This document shows positions 1-6,883 of a stretch of 17,692 nucleotides of DNA, piece after piece; position 1 is the first letter of the stretch; the number at the start of each line of letters is the position of its first letter. Source of the stretch: Acidimicrobiia bacterium UBA6912. GTDB taxonomy: Bacteria; Actinomycetota; Acidimicrobiia; Spongiisociales; UBA5794. The stretch covers positions 1 through 17,692 of the forward strand of contig DKBA01000226.1 of the NCBI GenBank assembly GCA_002450985.1, given 5' to 3'. The translations under genes and the position numbers were made by a program. The notes beneath the pieces are model-generated. The model was not told where the DNA came from, made no database searches, and was given only the letters and a program-made list of their open reading frames with translations.

Positions 1-101
1 AAACCGGCGCCGGGACCCGTGACATAGCGCACGCCGAGGTGCCTGATCTGCGTGCTTCGAGGAAGCGCTCGTCATGGCGCATACCGGGTGATCGGCGCTG
101 C

Positions 102-419
102 TCAGTTGAGTCCGAGGACGGTGAGCAGAGCTGTGTCGACTCCCCACTGTTCTTCCGGTGTGAGATGGCCGGCGAGGTCACCGAGTCGCTGAAGGTCCAC
201 AGCACCGACCTGTTCGACGAGGACGCGGGTGGCGACGCCGGCGATGTCGATCTCGGGTCTGAATGACGCTGGTTTGGCGCTGGTGGATGTGGGTGCCACC
301 AGGACGACCGATCGTGGGAGGAAGGCGTCGGATTGCACGACGACGCCGAAGCGACGCCCGCGTTGTTCGTGGCCGACACCTTTGGGAAGTCGCAGGGCGA
401 AGATGTCACCCCGGCGCAC
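102..419 (-). CDS. MazF/PemK-type toxin (mRNA endoribonuclease)
   Basis: Predicted sequence-specific mRNA-cleaving toxin of a type II toxin-antitoxin pair, acting in the cytoplasm; 105 residues, the usual MazF length. It begins with VRRGDIF, followed by the family block HEQRGRRFGVVVQ (about 17-29), a PTSTS stretch (about 47-51) near the usual active-site Thr/Ser, and VLVEQVGAVDLQRLG before the C-terminal helix. I chose the GTG at 419 because it directly precedes the conserved RRGD start; an in-frame ATG at 551 would add 44 Arg/Ser/Pro-rich residues that are only the antitoxin gene read out of frame. The GTG overlaps the last 14 bases of the antitoxin gene, so the two are translationally coupled. 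Family assignment is firm; activity and cleavage site are not shown. Confidence 0.9.
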   Translation of the reverse strand: MRRGDIFALRLPKGVGHEQRGRRFGVVVQSDAFLPRSVVLVAPTSTSAKPASFRPEIDIAGVATRVLVEQVGAVDLQRLGDLAGHLTPEEQWGVDTALLTVLGLN

Positions 420-645
420 GAAGGCTCTCCATGAGTTCGGCGACCGCCACCATCTCCGCCCGGTCGTCTTCGTCGGTTTCGAGCGCGGCGACCTCGGCGG
501 CGAGCGCCTGCTTGTCGTGAAGGCGGGAAGCTGCCTCCACGAGCGCGGCACGGATGGCTTCCGACCGAGACATGCCGGTTGCCTCGAGCTCGCTCAGCGC
601 CCGGAGCGCTGCGTCGTCGAGTCGAACAGAGATCGCTTGTGCCAT
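406..645 (-). CDS. Ribbon-helix-helix antitoxin of the MazF-type pair
   Basis: Predicted antitoxin of 79 residues that binds and neutralises the downstream toxin and represses its own operon. The N-terminal part (about 1-45) looks like a ribbon-helix-helix DNA-binding domain: a short strand with ISVRLDDAAL, then two helices containing ALSELEATGMSRSEAIRAAL. The C-terminal 30 residues are acidic (ALETDEDDRAEM), as expected for the toxin-binding tail. It is the first gene of the pair, with antitoxin before toxin and a 14-base overlap. There is no Shine-Dalgarno; a TACGTT box ends 6 bases before the ATG, so the mRNA is probably leaderless. A perfect palindrome at 655-673 overlaps that box and is the likely autoregulatory operator. 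The exact RHH subfamily is not resolved. Confidence 0.88.
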   Translation of the reverse strand: MAQAISVRLDDAALRALSELEATGMSRSEAIRAALVEAASRLHDKQALAAEVAALETDEDDRAEMVAVAELMESLRAPG

Positions 646-651
646 GCGGTC

Positions 652-657
652 AACGTA
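652..657 (-). promoter_or_regulatory. -10 box of the antitoxin gene (leaderless)
   Basis: TACGTT on the minus strand, then the six bases GACCGC, then the ATG at 645. This matches the TANNNT-N6-9-start pattern seen before eight other genes here. It puts transcription start at or next to the start codon. Confidence 0.6.
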
Positions 658-673
658 TCACGATCTGTGATAC
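655..673. promoter_or_regulatory. Operator palindrome of the toxin-antitoxin operon
   Basis: Perfect inverted repeat GTATCAC-GATCT-GTGATAC (7-bp arms, 5-bp spacer), 9 bases upstream of the antitoxin ATG. On the minus strand its last three bases are the first three of the TACGTT -10 box at 657-652. A bound repressor would therefore block the promoter. RHH antitoxins typically bind such short palindromes; that this antitoxin does so is inference. Confidence 0.75.
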
Positions 674-811
674 GGAGCAAGAGTCCTGATTGGAGAGCGC
701 ACTCGTAGGTGCCGCTATGCGTGGTTCTGGCTCCGGCGTGTTGTCGACCGGGATCCGGTGATCTGCGTTGCCGGCGTTCTGCCCGTGGGGCGTGCCGGCG
801 GCTACTGCGAT

Positions 812-1283
812 TCAGCCAACAGAGTCGAACAAAGCGAGCTCCGCAGCATCGGGAGCCTGGAAAGCGCCGTGCCACTGATCGAGGTGGGCCCGTGTGATCG
901 GTTCGCTGTCCCACGGTGGCGCCGAGTTTCGTACCTCGATGCGCTGCCAGAGTTCATCAACAGGGACTTCGAGGTAGTGCAGTTCGACGCCAACACCAAG
1001 ACCACGAGCAGCTGCACGCAGCTCGTCACGCTCGACTCGCGCCCAAAGCCCGAAGTCGAGCACCACGCTCACGCCAAGACGCAGGATGTCCAGAGCCAAG
1101 CGCCAGAGCTCCTGTTCGATCTTCTCGCCGACGTCCCTGTCCCAAGGGCTCGAGCCGAGGGCCCGTTGCCACTCATCCTTCGGTGAGACGCACCGCGCCA
1201 CGTTCGGCAGCAAGCTCCTTCGCGAGTGTGGTCTTTCCGGCCGCGGGCAACCCACAGGTGAGAATCAGCCGGGCTTGCTCCAT
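812..1283 (-). pseudogene. P-loop kinase-like ATPase, broken by a +1 frameshift
   Basis: Small AAA/P-loop protein resembling predicted kinases of the Zeta/chloramphenicol-phosphotransferase type, interrupted by one extra base. From the ATG at 1283 the frame encodes MEQARLILTCGLPAAGKTTL with a Walker A motif (GLPAAGKTT, residues 11-19), reaches VRLTEG and stops at TGA 1175-1173. The rest of the family's sequence continues in another frame down to 812: DEWQRALG, a hydrophobic VVLDFGLW strand, and a C-terminal PITRAHLDQW...ELALFDSVG. Dropping one G from the GG within GAAGGATGAG (about 1176-1182) joins LTE to DEWQ and gives one protein of about 156 residues, normal for the family. It is either a recently decayed gene or a sequencing/assembly error. 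The downstream frame alone lacks the P-loop. The exact start is uncertain because there is no clear ribosome-binding site. Confidence 0.75.
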
Positions 1284-1524
1284 GGGGTGCCATTCCAGCA
1301 GCTCTGGGGTTCTTCTAGGTGAGACCGATGAGCCGCCCGAGCAAGGAAGGAACTCGGCCTAAGCGGTTACAGGTTGACCATAACGACGGCCAGACCCGCA
1401 CGCCGGCTCACGGGAAGCCCACGCGTCCCGGTCGACGGTTGGCCGAGCACCGGCACCCACCGGCCCGCCGCTCCACCACCGTCACCGTCACCGCCGCCCC
1501 CGACCCGCTGATACTGTTGCGGCC
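1284..1524. other. Intergenic region between the kinase-like gene and cofG
   Basis: About 240 bases between divergent genes. I see no convincing coding sequence, RNA gene or long repeat; the only structure noted is the cofG promoter at its right end and a short CACCGT-type run near 1480-1495. Confidence 0.5.
1512..1517 (+). promoter_or_regulatory. -10 box of cofG (leaderless)
   Basis: TACTGT, then TGCGGCC (7 bases), then the cofG ATG; no Shine-Dalgarno is present. Same arrangement as at other genes in this window. Confidence 0.55.
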
Positions 1525-2667
1525 ATGTCGTTTCCGGCGCCGGACCCCGAACTGGCGGTCGAGCTGATCACCGGGCGGCGCGACCCGGCGCCGCTCTTGG
1601 CCGAGGCCGCCCGCCTGCGCGACGAGGGCAAGGGCCGGACCGTCACCTACAGCCGCAAGGTCTTCATCCCGCTCACCACGCTGTGCCGGGACACGTGCAC
1701 GTACTGCACGTTCGCCAAGCCGCCCGGCGCAGGCGGCGAGTACCTCACACCCGACGAAGTGATGGCCATCGCCCGCGCCGGAGCGGCGCATCGCTGCACC
1801 GAGGCGCTGTTCACCCTCGGCGATCGGCCAGAGGACCGCTGGCCGCAGGCTCGGACCTTCCTCGAGCGCCAGGGCTGCGCGACGACGCTCGACTACGTGC
1901 GGGAGATGAGCGAGCGGGTGGTCGCCGAGACGAGCCTGTTCCCGCACGCCAACCCCGGGGTGATGGACGACGCCGCCGTTGCCGCCCTGCGTCGCTCCAA
2001 CGTGAGCATGGGGCTGATGCTCGAGAACATCTCGCCTCGGCTCATGGAGCCGGGAATGCCCCACCACGACTGCCCGGACAAGGAACCCGCCGTGCGGGTG
2101 GCGACCATCGAGGCGGCCGGTCGGCACCGGGTGCCGTTCACCTCCGGCATCCTCGTCGGTATCGGTGAAACGCCGACCGAGGTCATCGACTCGCTGTTCG
2201 CCCTCGCCGACCTCCACGCTCGCCACGGGCACCTCCAGGAGGTCATCGTCCAGAACTTCCGGGCCAAAGCGGACACGAGGAAGCGGCGCGACGCCGAGCC
2301 CACGGTGCAGTACTTCGCCAGGGTGGTCGCCGCCGCCCGCTGGACCTTCGGTCCCGAGATGAACGTGCAAGTGCCGCCCAACCTCACCGAGGACTTCGGC
2401 GTCTACCTCGACGCCGGGATCAACGATTGGGGCGGCGTCTCACCCCTCACCATCGACTGGGTGAACCCCGAGGCGCCGTGGCCCCACCTCGACAAGCTGC
2501 GCGCCGTCACCGAGTCGGCCGGGTTCACGCTCCAGCCCCGCCTGCCGGTGTACCCGGAGTTCCTCACCCCAGACTGGATCGATGCACCGCTGCTCGCCAA
2601 GGCGGGGGCGTCCACCGATGCCGCCGGCTTCGCCCTCGCCCCCCGACTGCAGGAGGCCGCCCCATGA
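1525..2667 (+). CDS. cofG: 7,8-didemethyl-8-hydroxy-5-deazariboflavin synthase subunit CofG
   Basis: Radical SAM enzyme of coenzyme F420 biosynthesis. With CofH it builds the deazaflavin chromophore F0: CofH joins tyrosine to 5-amino-6-ribitylaminouracil and CofG closes the ring. The protein has 380 residues, normal for stand-alone CofG. The [4Fe-4S]/SAM motif CRDTCTYC gives Cys54, Cys58 and Cys61, preceded by the typical YSRKVFIPLTTLC. Family blocks include GLMLENISPRLM, HHDCPDKEP, SGILVGIGET and VIVQNFRAK. The start at 1525 is supported by a TANNNT box 7 bases upstream and by the N-terminus matching family length. It overlaps cofH by 4 bases (ATGA). In mycobacteria and streptomycetes the two are fused as FbiC; here they are separate. 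Confidence is very high. Confidence 0.96.
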   Translation: MSFPAPDPELAVELITGRRDPAPLLAEAARLRDEGKGRTVTYSRKVFIPLTTLCRDTCTYCTFAKPPGAGGEYLTPDEVMAIARAGAAHRCTEALFTLGDRPEDRWPQARTFLERQGCATTLDYVREMSERVVAETSLFPHANPGVMDDAAVAALRRSNVSMGLMLENISPRLMEPGMPHHDCPDKEPAVRVATIEAAGRHRVPFTSGILVGIGETPTEVIDSLFALADLHARHGHLQEVIVQNFRAKADTRKRRDAEPTVQYFARVVAAARWTFGPEMNVQVPPNLTEDFGVYLDAGINDWGGVSPLTIDWVNPEAPWPHLDKLRAVTESAGFTLQPRLPVYPEFLTPDWIDAPLLAKAGASTDAAGFALAPRLQEAAP

Positions 2668-4532
2668 CCGAGATCTCCTTCCTGCGGGTACGGCCCGCCG
2701 ACACCGTCAACGAGCTGTGGGCGGCGACTCGTCGCCGGGAGGGCGCCACCACGGTCGAGGTCGAGTCCCTCTCGGCGGCCGATCGCCGCGCGGCCGAGGC
2801 CGGCGGTCTGCTTCCGGTGGCGAAGTCCGAAGGCAGCGATGCGGCAGCGTGGGTGCTCGAGCCGGGTGCGTCCCGGGAGGCTGCCGAGCGGGGCACGCCG
2901 GGCTGGCGGCTCACCGTTGTCGACACCGGCGATCGCGCCGACGTGCTGGACGCCATCGCCCGCACCGGCGCCGCCTTCCTCCGCACCGGCCGCAGCCGCG
3001 TGGCCGATGCCGTCCAGTTCACCGGCCTGCCGGCGATCGAAGCACGAGTGTCGGTGTTCGTCGACTCTGTCGACGACGCGGTCTCCGCAGTCGAGGCCGG
3101 CGCAACCGACCTGCTGCTCCGCGACTGGGACACCGAACGCATCGGGGCGCTGCGCGAAGCGCTGGCTCCCCGATCTCTGGTCGAACGCACCGCACTCCCC
3201 GTCGGCCTCTCCGTCGATGTCGTCCGCGAGACCCTCGATCCCGAGCTGTTCACCGTCTACCTCAACCAGATCGACGCCGGCGGCGCCGCCCGGCCCCGCT
3301 ACGAGTGGGCCCCCGGCAAGGACATGCCCGCACCCGTGCCGGCCCGCCGGTTCTCGGCGGCGTGGGTGGATGCGGCGTGGACCGAGGGGACCCCCACGGC
3401 ACGTACCGGTCTCGCCCCCGACCTCGCCGACATCCTCGACCGTTCCCTCGCCGGGACACCGCCGACCCGGGACGAGATCGAGCGGCTGTTCCATGCCCGC
3501 GGCGACGAGGTGGACGCCATCGCCTCCGTCGCCGACGAGCTGCGCCGGCGGGCCAACGGCGACGCCGTCAGCTACGTGGTCAACCGCAACATCAACTACA
3601 CGAACCAGTGCTACTTCCGTTGCGGGTTCTGCGCCTTCTCCAAGGGGCCGCGGTCGCTCAACCTGCGCGAGGATCCCTACCTGATGACGATTCCCCAGGT
3701 CGTCGAGCGCAGCGTCGAGGCGTGGGAGCGAGGGGCGACGGAGGTCTGCCTGCAGGGCGGCATCCACCCCGAGTTCACCGGCGACTTCTATGTCACCGTC
3801 GTCGAAGCGATCAAGGCCCAGCTCCCCGAGATGCACATCCACGGCTTCACCCCGCTCGAGGTGTGGCAGGGGGCGGAGACGCTCGGGGTTCCGGTGCGTG
3901 ACTTCCTCACCAGGCTGCGCGGCGCCGGTCTGGGCACGCTCCCCGGCACGGCCGCCGAGATCCTCGACGATCGGGTCCGGCGGCACCTGTGCCCCGACAA
4001 GATCCGCACCGCCCAGTGGGCGGAGGTGATGATCACTGCCCACGAGCTCGGGCTGAAGTCGACGAGCACGATCATGTTCGGGCACATCGACGACGCTGCC
4101 TCGTGGGCCAACCACTACGAGGTGCTGCGCACGATCCAGCGCCGCACCGGCGGCATCACCGAGTTCGTCCCGCTGCCCTTCGTGCACATGGGTGCTCCGA
4201 TCTACGTGCGGGGCAAGAGCCGCCCGGGTCCGACCTGGGACGAGGTCGTGCTGATCCACGCCGTCGCCCGCATCGCATTCGACGGGCTCATCCCCAACAT
4301 CCAGGCTTCGTGGGTGAAGCTGGGCATCGAGGCAGGCGTGCGGCTGCTCGAAGCCGGGTGCAACGACCTCGGTGGCACCCTGATGGACGAGATCATCTCG
4401 CGTTCGGCCGGGGCCGCGCATGGCACGTTCCTCGACGCCGCCGACTTCGAGCGCGCCATCGCCGCCGCCGGCCGCATCCCCTTCCGGCGCACGACGCTCT
4501 ATGCGCCGGCGAGGTCACACACCCAGGCCTGA
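2664..4532 (+). CDS. cofH: CofH (F0 synthase subunit 2) with a long N-terminal extension
   Basis: Radical SAM 5-amino-6-(D-ribitylamino)uracil--tyrosine 4-hydroxyphenyl transferase, partner of CofG in F420 synthesis. Residues from about 254 to 622 are a normal CofH of about 370 residues: VNRNINYTNQCYFRCGFCAFSKG carries the cluster ligands Cys316, Cys320, Cys323, followed by CLQGGIHPEF, HGFTPLEVWQG, LPGTAAEILDD and STSTIMFGH. The first ~250 residues are not part of ordinary CofH. Residues about 1-190 resemble from memory the N-terminal half of 3-dehydroquinate synthase II (notably VFVDSVDDAVSAVEAGATDLLL, about 131-152), without that enzyme's second domain; this resemblance is tentative. The start ATG is at 2664 within the cofG stop (ATGA), with AGGAGG at 2651-2656 and 7-base spacing, so the extension is translated. 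An upstream in-frame ATG at 2427 lies inside cofG and is rejected. Confidence 0.94.
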   Translation: MTEISFLRVRPADTVNELWAATRRREGATTVEVESLSAADRRAAEAGGLLPVAKSEGSDAAAWVLEPGASREAAERGTPGWRLTVVDTGDRADVLDAIARTGAAFLRTGRSRVADAVQFTGLPAIEARVSVFVDSVDDAVSAVEAGATDLLLRDWDTERIGALREALAPRSLVERTALPVGLSVDVVRETLDPELFTVYLNQIDAGGAARPRYEWAPGKDMPAPVPARRFSAAWVDAAWTEGTPTARTGLAPDLADILDRSLAGTPPTRDEIERLFHARGDEVDAIASVADELRRRANGDAVSYVVNRNINYTNQCYFRCGFCAFSKGPRSLNLREDPYLMTIPQVVERSVEAWERGATEVCLQGGIHPEFTGDFYVTVVEAIKAQLPEMHIHGFTPLEVWQGAETLGVPVRDFLTRLRGAGLGTLPGTAAEILDDRVRRHLCPDKIRTAQWAEVMITAHELGLKSTSTIMFGHIDDAASWANHYEVLRTIQRRTGGITEFVPLPFVHMGAPIYVRGKSRPGPTWDEVVLIHAVARIAFDGLIPNIQASWVKLGIEAGVRLLEAGCNDLGGTLMDEIISRSAGAAHGTFLDAADFERAIAAAGRIPFRRTTLYAPARSHTQA

Positions 4533-4593
4533 GCCGAGGGCCGCGGGGCATCAACGAGTCGGGCGACCCACTGCGCCTGGGAATCTCTGCTGC

Positions 4594-4599
4594 TAGGTT
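4594..4599 (+). promoter_or_regulatory. Possible -10 box for the SGNH-like pair
   Basis: TAGGTT about 40 bases before the ATG at 4640. This gives a short leader with GGGGAGGG/GAGGG purine runs serving as a ribosome-binding site. No clear -35 is seen. Confidence 0.35.
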
Positions 4600-4639
4600 C
4601 GCCTCACGGCGACCCTGCTGGGGAGGGCGAGGGCACCGC

Positions 4640-5836
4640 ATGCAGGACCAGGATCAGCAAGGCTCCGCGGAGACCACACCACAGCAGCCGGCGACGCGCA
4701 TCGTGCTGTTCTCTTCGGCAGACGTCGCGAGCACGATCGGTCGCCCCGGTCTGCTCGAAGGGCGTGCGCCCGACGCCGCGGTCGTCCGCCTCCCAGCCCT
4801 CCGCTACGACGTCCTGCTTCAGCAGCTCAACGGTGCACACCCCCCGCGCGGTGCGCCGGAGGCGCTCACGGCCGGGCTGACCGCAGCGGCGAACCAGCTC
4901 GATGATGCGGCGACCCGCCTCGTCGTCCTCTCCCTCGGCACCGCGTTCGCCGCCCCCGGCGTGCTCCGGCACGTCTCGTCCGGCTGGCTGTTCCCGGTGC
5001 CCGACGGCGACCTGCCCGTCACGGACGCGGAGCGGGAATGGCTCGCCACCGAGTGCGAGCCGGCGTCTGCGCTCCCGCTGTCCACGGCCCTGGACCATCT
5101 CGCGACCATCCTGGGCCTGCTCGCGGTGGCGGACCGTGCGGTCGTCGTCTTCAACGTCTCGACCTACGACCCGGCGGACCGCACCCACCGCCACACACAC
5201 GATTCCGGGGATCCCTACGCGGTAGAGGCGAATCGGGCGATCGCCCGGCTCGAGCGCATCGCCGACCAGATCGGGGTCCGCATCGTGGACGTCGATGGGG
5301 CACTGGCCGAGCTCGGTGCGGCACGTCACGTTCCGGCGGCCGGGTCGTTCGACGCGAGCGCCGCCGAGTTCATCACCGAGGATGCGATCCTGCTCGTCGA
5401 CCGCTCCGGGGCGCTGCAGTCCAGCATCCAGCCGGCCTTCATGGTCGTGGCCGTTCCCGAGTACGACCGGCGTACGCTCGAGGGTTCCATCGCCAGGTGG
5501 CACGCGGAAGCGGGAGAGCCCGTCGCCGAGGGCGATCCCTTGTTCGATCTGCGCTTCGAAGGCCTCGCTTACGTCGCCGGGATGACGGGTCGCGGCGGAA
5601 CGCCCCGCCAACCACGACGGGTTTCGAAGACCGGTGGCGATCCTGCCCCCATCTTGACGGTTCGTGTGGTCGCCGGGAGCGACGGGCACCTCCACTCGAT
5701 CGTTGCCGGCGAGGGAGCGAAGGTGCGCGTCGGCGATGCGGCGGCCGTCGTGACGGCGTCGCCACGCACCGATCCGCCTCCACGCTTGTCGAGTGCGCCG
5801 CAGTTCCGCACCGGCATCCGACTGGTGGAACGCTGA
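4640..5836 (+). CDS. SGNH-like protein with C-terminal lipoyl/biotinyl-like domain
   Basis: Function unknown; 398 residues, no signal peptide or membrane segment. Residues about 20-255 look like an SGNH-type alpha/beta fold: RIVLFSSADVAST, LVVLSLG (94-100), AVVVFNVSTYDP (167-178) and IGVRIVDVDGALAEL (211-225). The same landmarks occur in the next gene, so the two are paralogues. Residues about 266-374 resemble a lipoyl/biotinyl carrier fold: RTLEGSIARWHAEAGEPVAEGDPLFDL, an Arg/Gly/Pro-rich insert (316-335), then LTVRVVAGSDGHLHSIVAGE and KVRVGDAAAVV. The hairpin that would hold the modified lysine reads LRFEGLAY, so attachment of lipoate or biotin looks impossible. The SGNH catalytic Ser and His are not obvious. 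The start is preceded by GAGGG with 6-base spacing. The fold calls are inference from pattern, and the association with F420 is only proximity. Confidence 0.82.
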   Translation: MQDQDQQGSAETTPQQPATRIVLFSSADVASTIGRPGLLEGRAPDAAVVRLPALRYDVLLQQLNGAHPPRGAPEALTAGLTAAANQLDDAATRLVVLSLGTAFAAPGVLRHVSSGWLFPVPDGDLPVTDAEREWLATECEPASALPLSTALDHLATILGLLAVADRAVVVFNVSTYDPADRTHRHTHDSGDPYAVEANRAIARLERIADQIGVRIVDVDGALAELGAARHVPAAGSFDASAAEFITEDAILLVDRSGALQSSIQPAFMVVAVPEYDRRTLEGSIARWHAEAGEPVAEGDPLFDLRFEGLAYVAGMTGRGGTPRQPRRVSKTGGDPAPILTVRVVAGSDGHLHSIVAGEGAKVRVGDAAAVVTASPRTDPPPRLSSAPQFRTGIRLVER

Positions 5837-6819
5837 TGGGGAGGAGCAACGCCGTGCCGCGAGTGAGGGGAGTGACGGTACGCACGATCCGCAGGGTCAT
5901 GGGCCCCGACAGTGCTGCGGAGCGGGGCCTCCGCAGGCTGCGCCATCGACGCGACCTTGCGACCAAGGGCATCGTGCGGACCAGCATCATGTGCGCCTTC
6001 CGGGGGGACGCCACGAAGCGGTTCGGTGTCTACGGCTACGGCGGTTGTGACCTGTGGGCCCTCGCCGACGGGGGCCCGCGGCTGCGGGACGAGATCGAGG
6101 CGACCGGAGCGGTCTACGCCAGGGGCAGGGCCAGCTTCACCCGCAGCGACCTCATCTTGCAGGGCTACGACGGCGTCGACCCGGCGCTGGTGACTGAGGT
6201 GACGGAGCGGCTCGGCCTGGTCCCGGCCGCCTTCCAACCGGATCTCTTCGAGCGCGATTTCACGATCGAGGGACACGAGGAGCTGGGGCGCTACCCCAAG
6301 GACGTCGTCGTGTTGTCGATCTCTTCCGACCTCGTGCGCACGCTGTACCGGCATCGCGAGCACGGATTCCTCGTCGACCCCGGCGGATTCTGGCTCGCCT
6401 CCGATGTGCGCGACGCCCTCGCCGAACCCGAGACGGTGAAGTGGTTCGCCGGCGAGTTTCGCAAGGTCGGCCGCATCACCCTCGAAGAGTGGATCCCGTG
6501 CTTTGGCAGGCTCGTCACGCTGGTGCGGCAGACCACAGGCGCCCACGTCGTCGTGTTCAACTCCTTGACCGTGGATCCCGGGCGCCGAGTCCTCGACTAC
6601 AAGCTGAGCCACAGCCCGCACCGCACTCGACGCCGGGAGTTCGCGGCGGCGCTCGTCGAGCTCGCCAAGGAGCTCGACTTCTCGATCGTCGACGTCGACC
6701 GCATCGTGAAGGGTGTCGGGGTCGAAGGGCTCGGCGATTTCGTGAAGCTCGCCGCCCCGCACCGGCGGGCCGTCGGCGAGGAGTTCGTGCGGGTGCTCCG
6801 TGATCGCGAGATCATCTGA
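5836..6819 (+). CDS. SGNH-hydrolase-like protein (paralogue of the preceding gene)
   Basis: Function unknown; 327 residues from the ATG at 5836, which overlaps the previous stop by one base (TGATG). A GTG at 5854 has a better ribosome-binding site (GGGGAGGAG at 5838-5846) and would give 321 residues. After a basic N-terminus come FGVYGYGGCDLWAL (63-76), AVYARGRASFTRSD (92-105), DVVVLSISSDLV (156-167), HVVVFNSLTVDP (237-248), FSIVDVDRI (282-290) and DFVKLAAPH (301-309). This order resembles SGNH-like proteins of the DUF6270 kind, where a GSC/GGCD loop, an R-x-S segment and a late D..H are characteristic; that match is from memory and tentative. It shares VVLS...HG(F/W)L and VVVFN...IVDVD with its neighbour. 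The two proteins may form a complex, judging only from coupling and similarity. Confidence 0.82.
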   Translation: MGRSNAVPRVRGVTVRTIRRVMGPDSAAERGLRRLRHRRDLATKGIVRTSIMCAFRGDATKRFGVYGYGGCDLWALADGGPRLRDEIEATGAVYARGRASFTRSDLILQGYDGVDPALVTEVTERLGLVPAAFQPDLFERDFTIEGHEELGRYPKDVVVLSISSDLVRTLYRHREHGFLVDPGGFWLASDVRDALAEPETVKWFAGEFRKVGRITLEEWIPCFGRLVTLVRQTTGAHVVVFNSLTVDPGRRVLDYKLSHSPHRTRRREFAAALVELAKELDFSIVDVDRIVKGVGVEGLGDFVKLAAPHRRAVGEEFVRVLRDREII

Positions 6820-6870
6820 CCCGGCCGGCGAATCGCACCAGCCGGCGGCGGGAATCGGTATCCCCTGCGG

Positions 6871-6876
6871 TACGCT
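6871..6876 (+). promoter_or_regulatory. -10 box of the acyl-CoA dehydrogenase gene (leaderless)
   Basis: TACGCT followed by GCGGCGC (7 bases) and the ATG at 6884, with no Shine-Dalgarno. It supports this start rather than the in-frame start at 6800 inside the upstream gene. Confidence 0.6.
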
Positions 6877-6883
6877 GCGGCGC

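Noticed and set aside
1..75. Minus-strand frames open to the left edge, starting at ATGs near 75 and 82
   Set aside because: Under 30 residues visible, no recognisable motif, no -10 or ribosome-binding site; cannot be supported as a gene.
1408..2370. 320-residue frame antisense to cofG
   Set aside because: His/Gly/Arg/Val-rich shadow without motifs; cofG is certain.
2403..4421. 672-residue open frame antisense to cofH
   Set aside because: Low-complexity Arg/Gly/Asp/Val composition typical of the complementary strand of a GC-rich gene; the plus strand encodes a conserved radical SAM protein.
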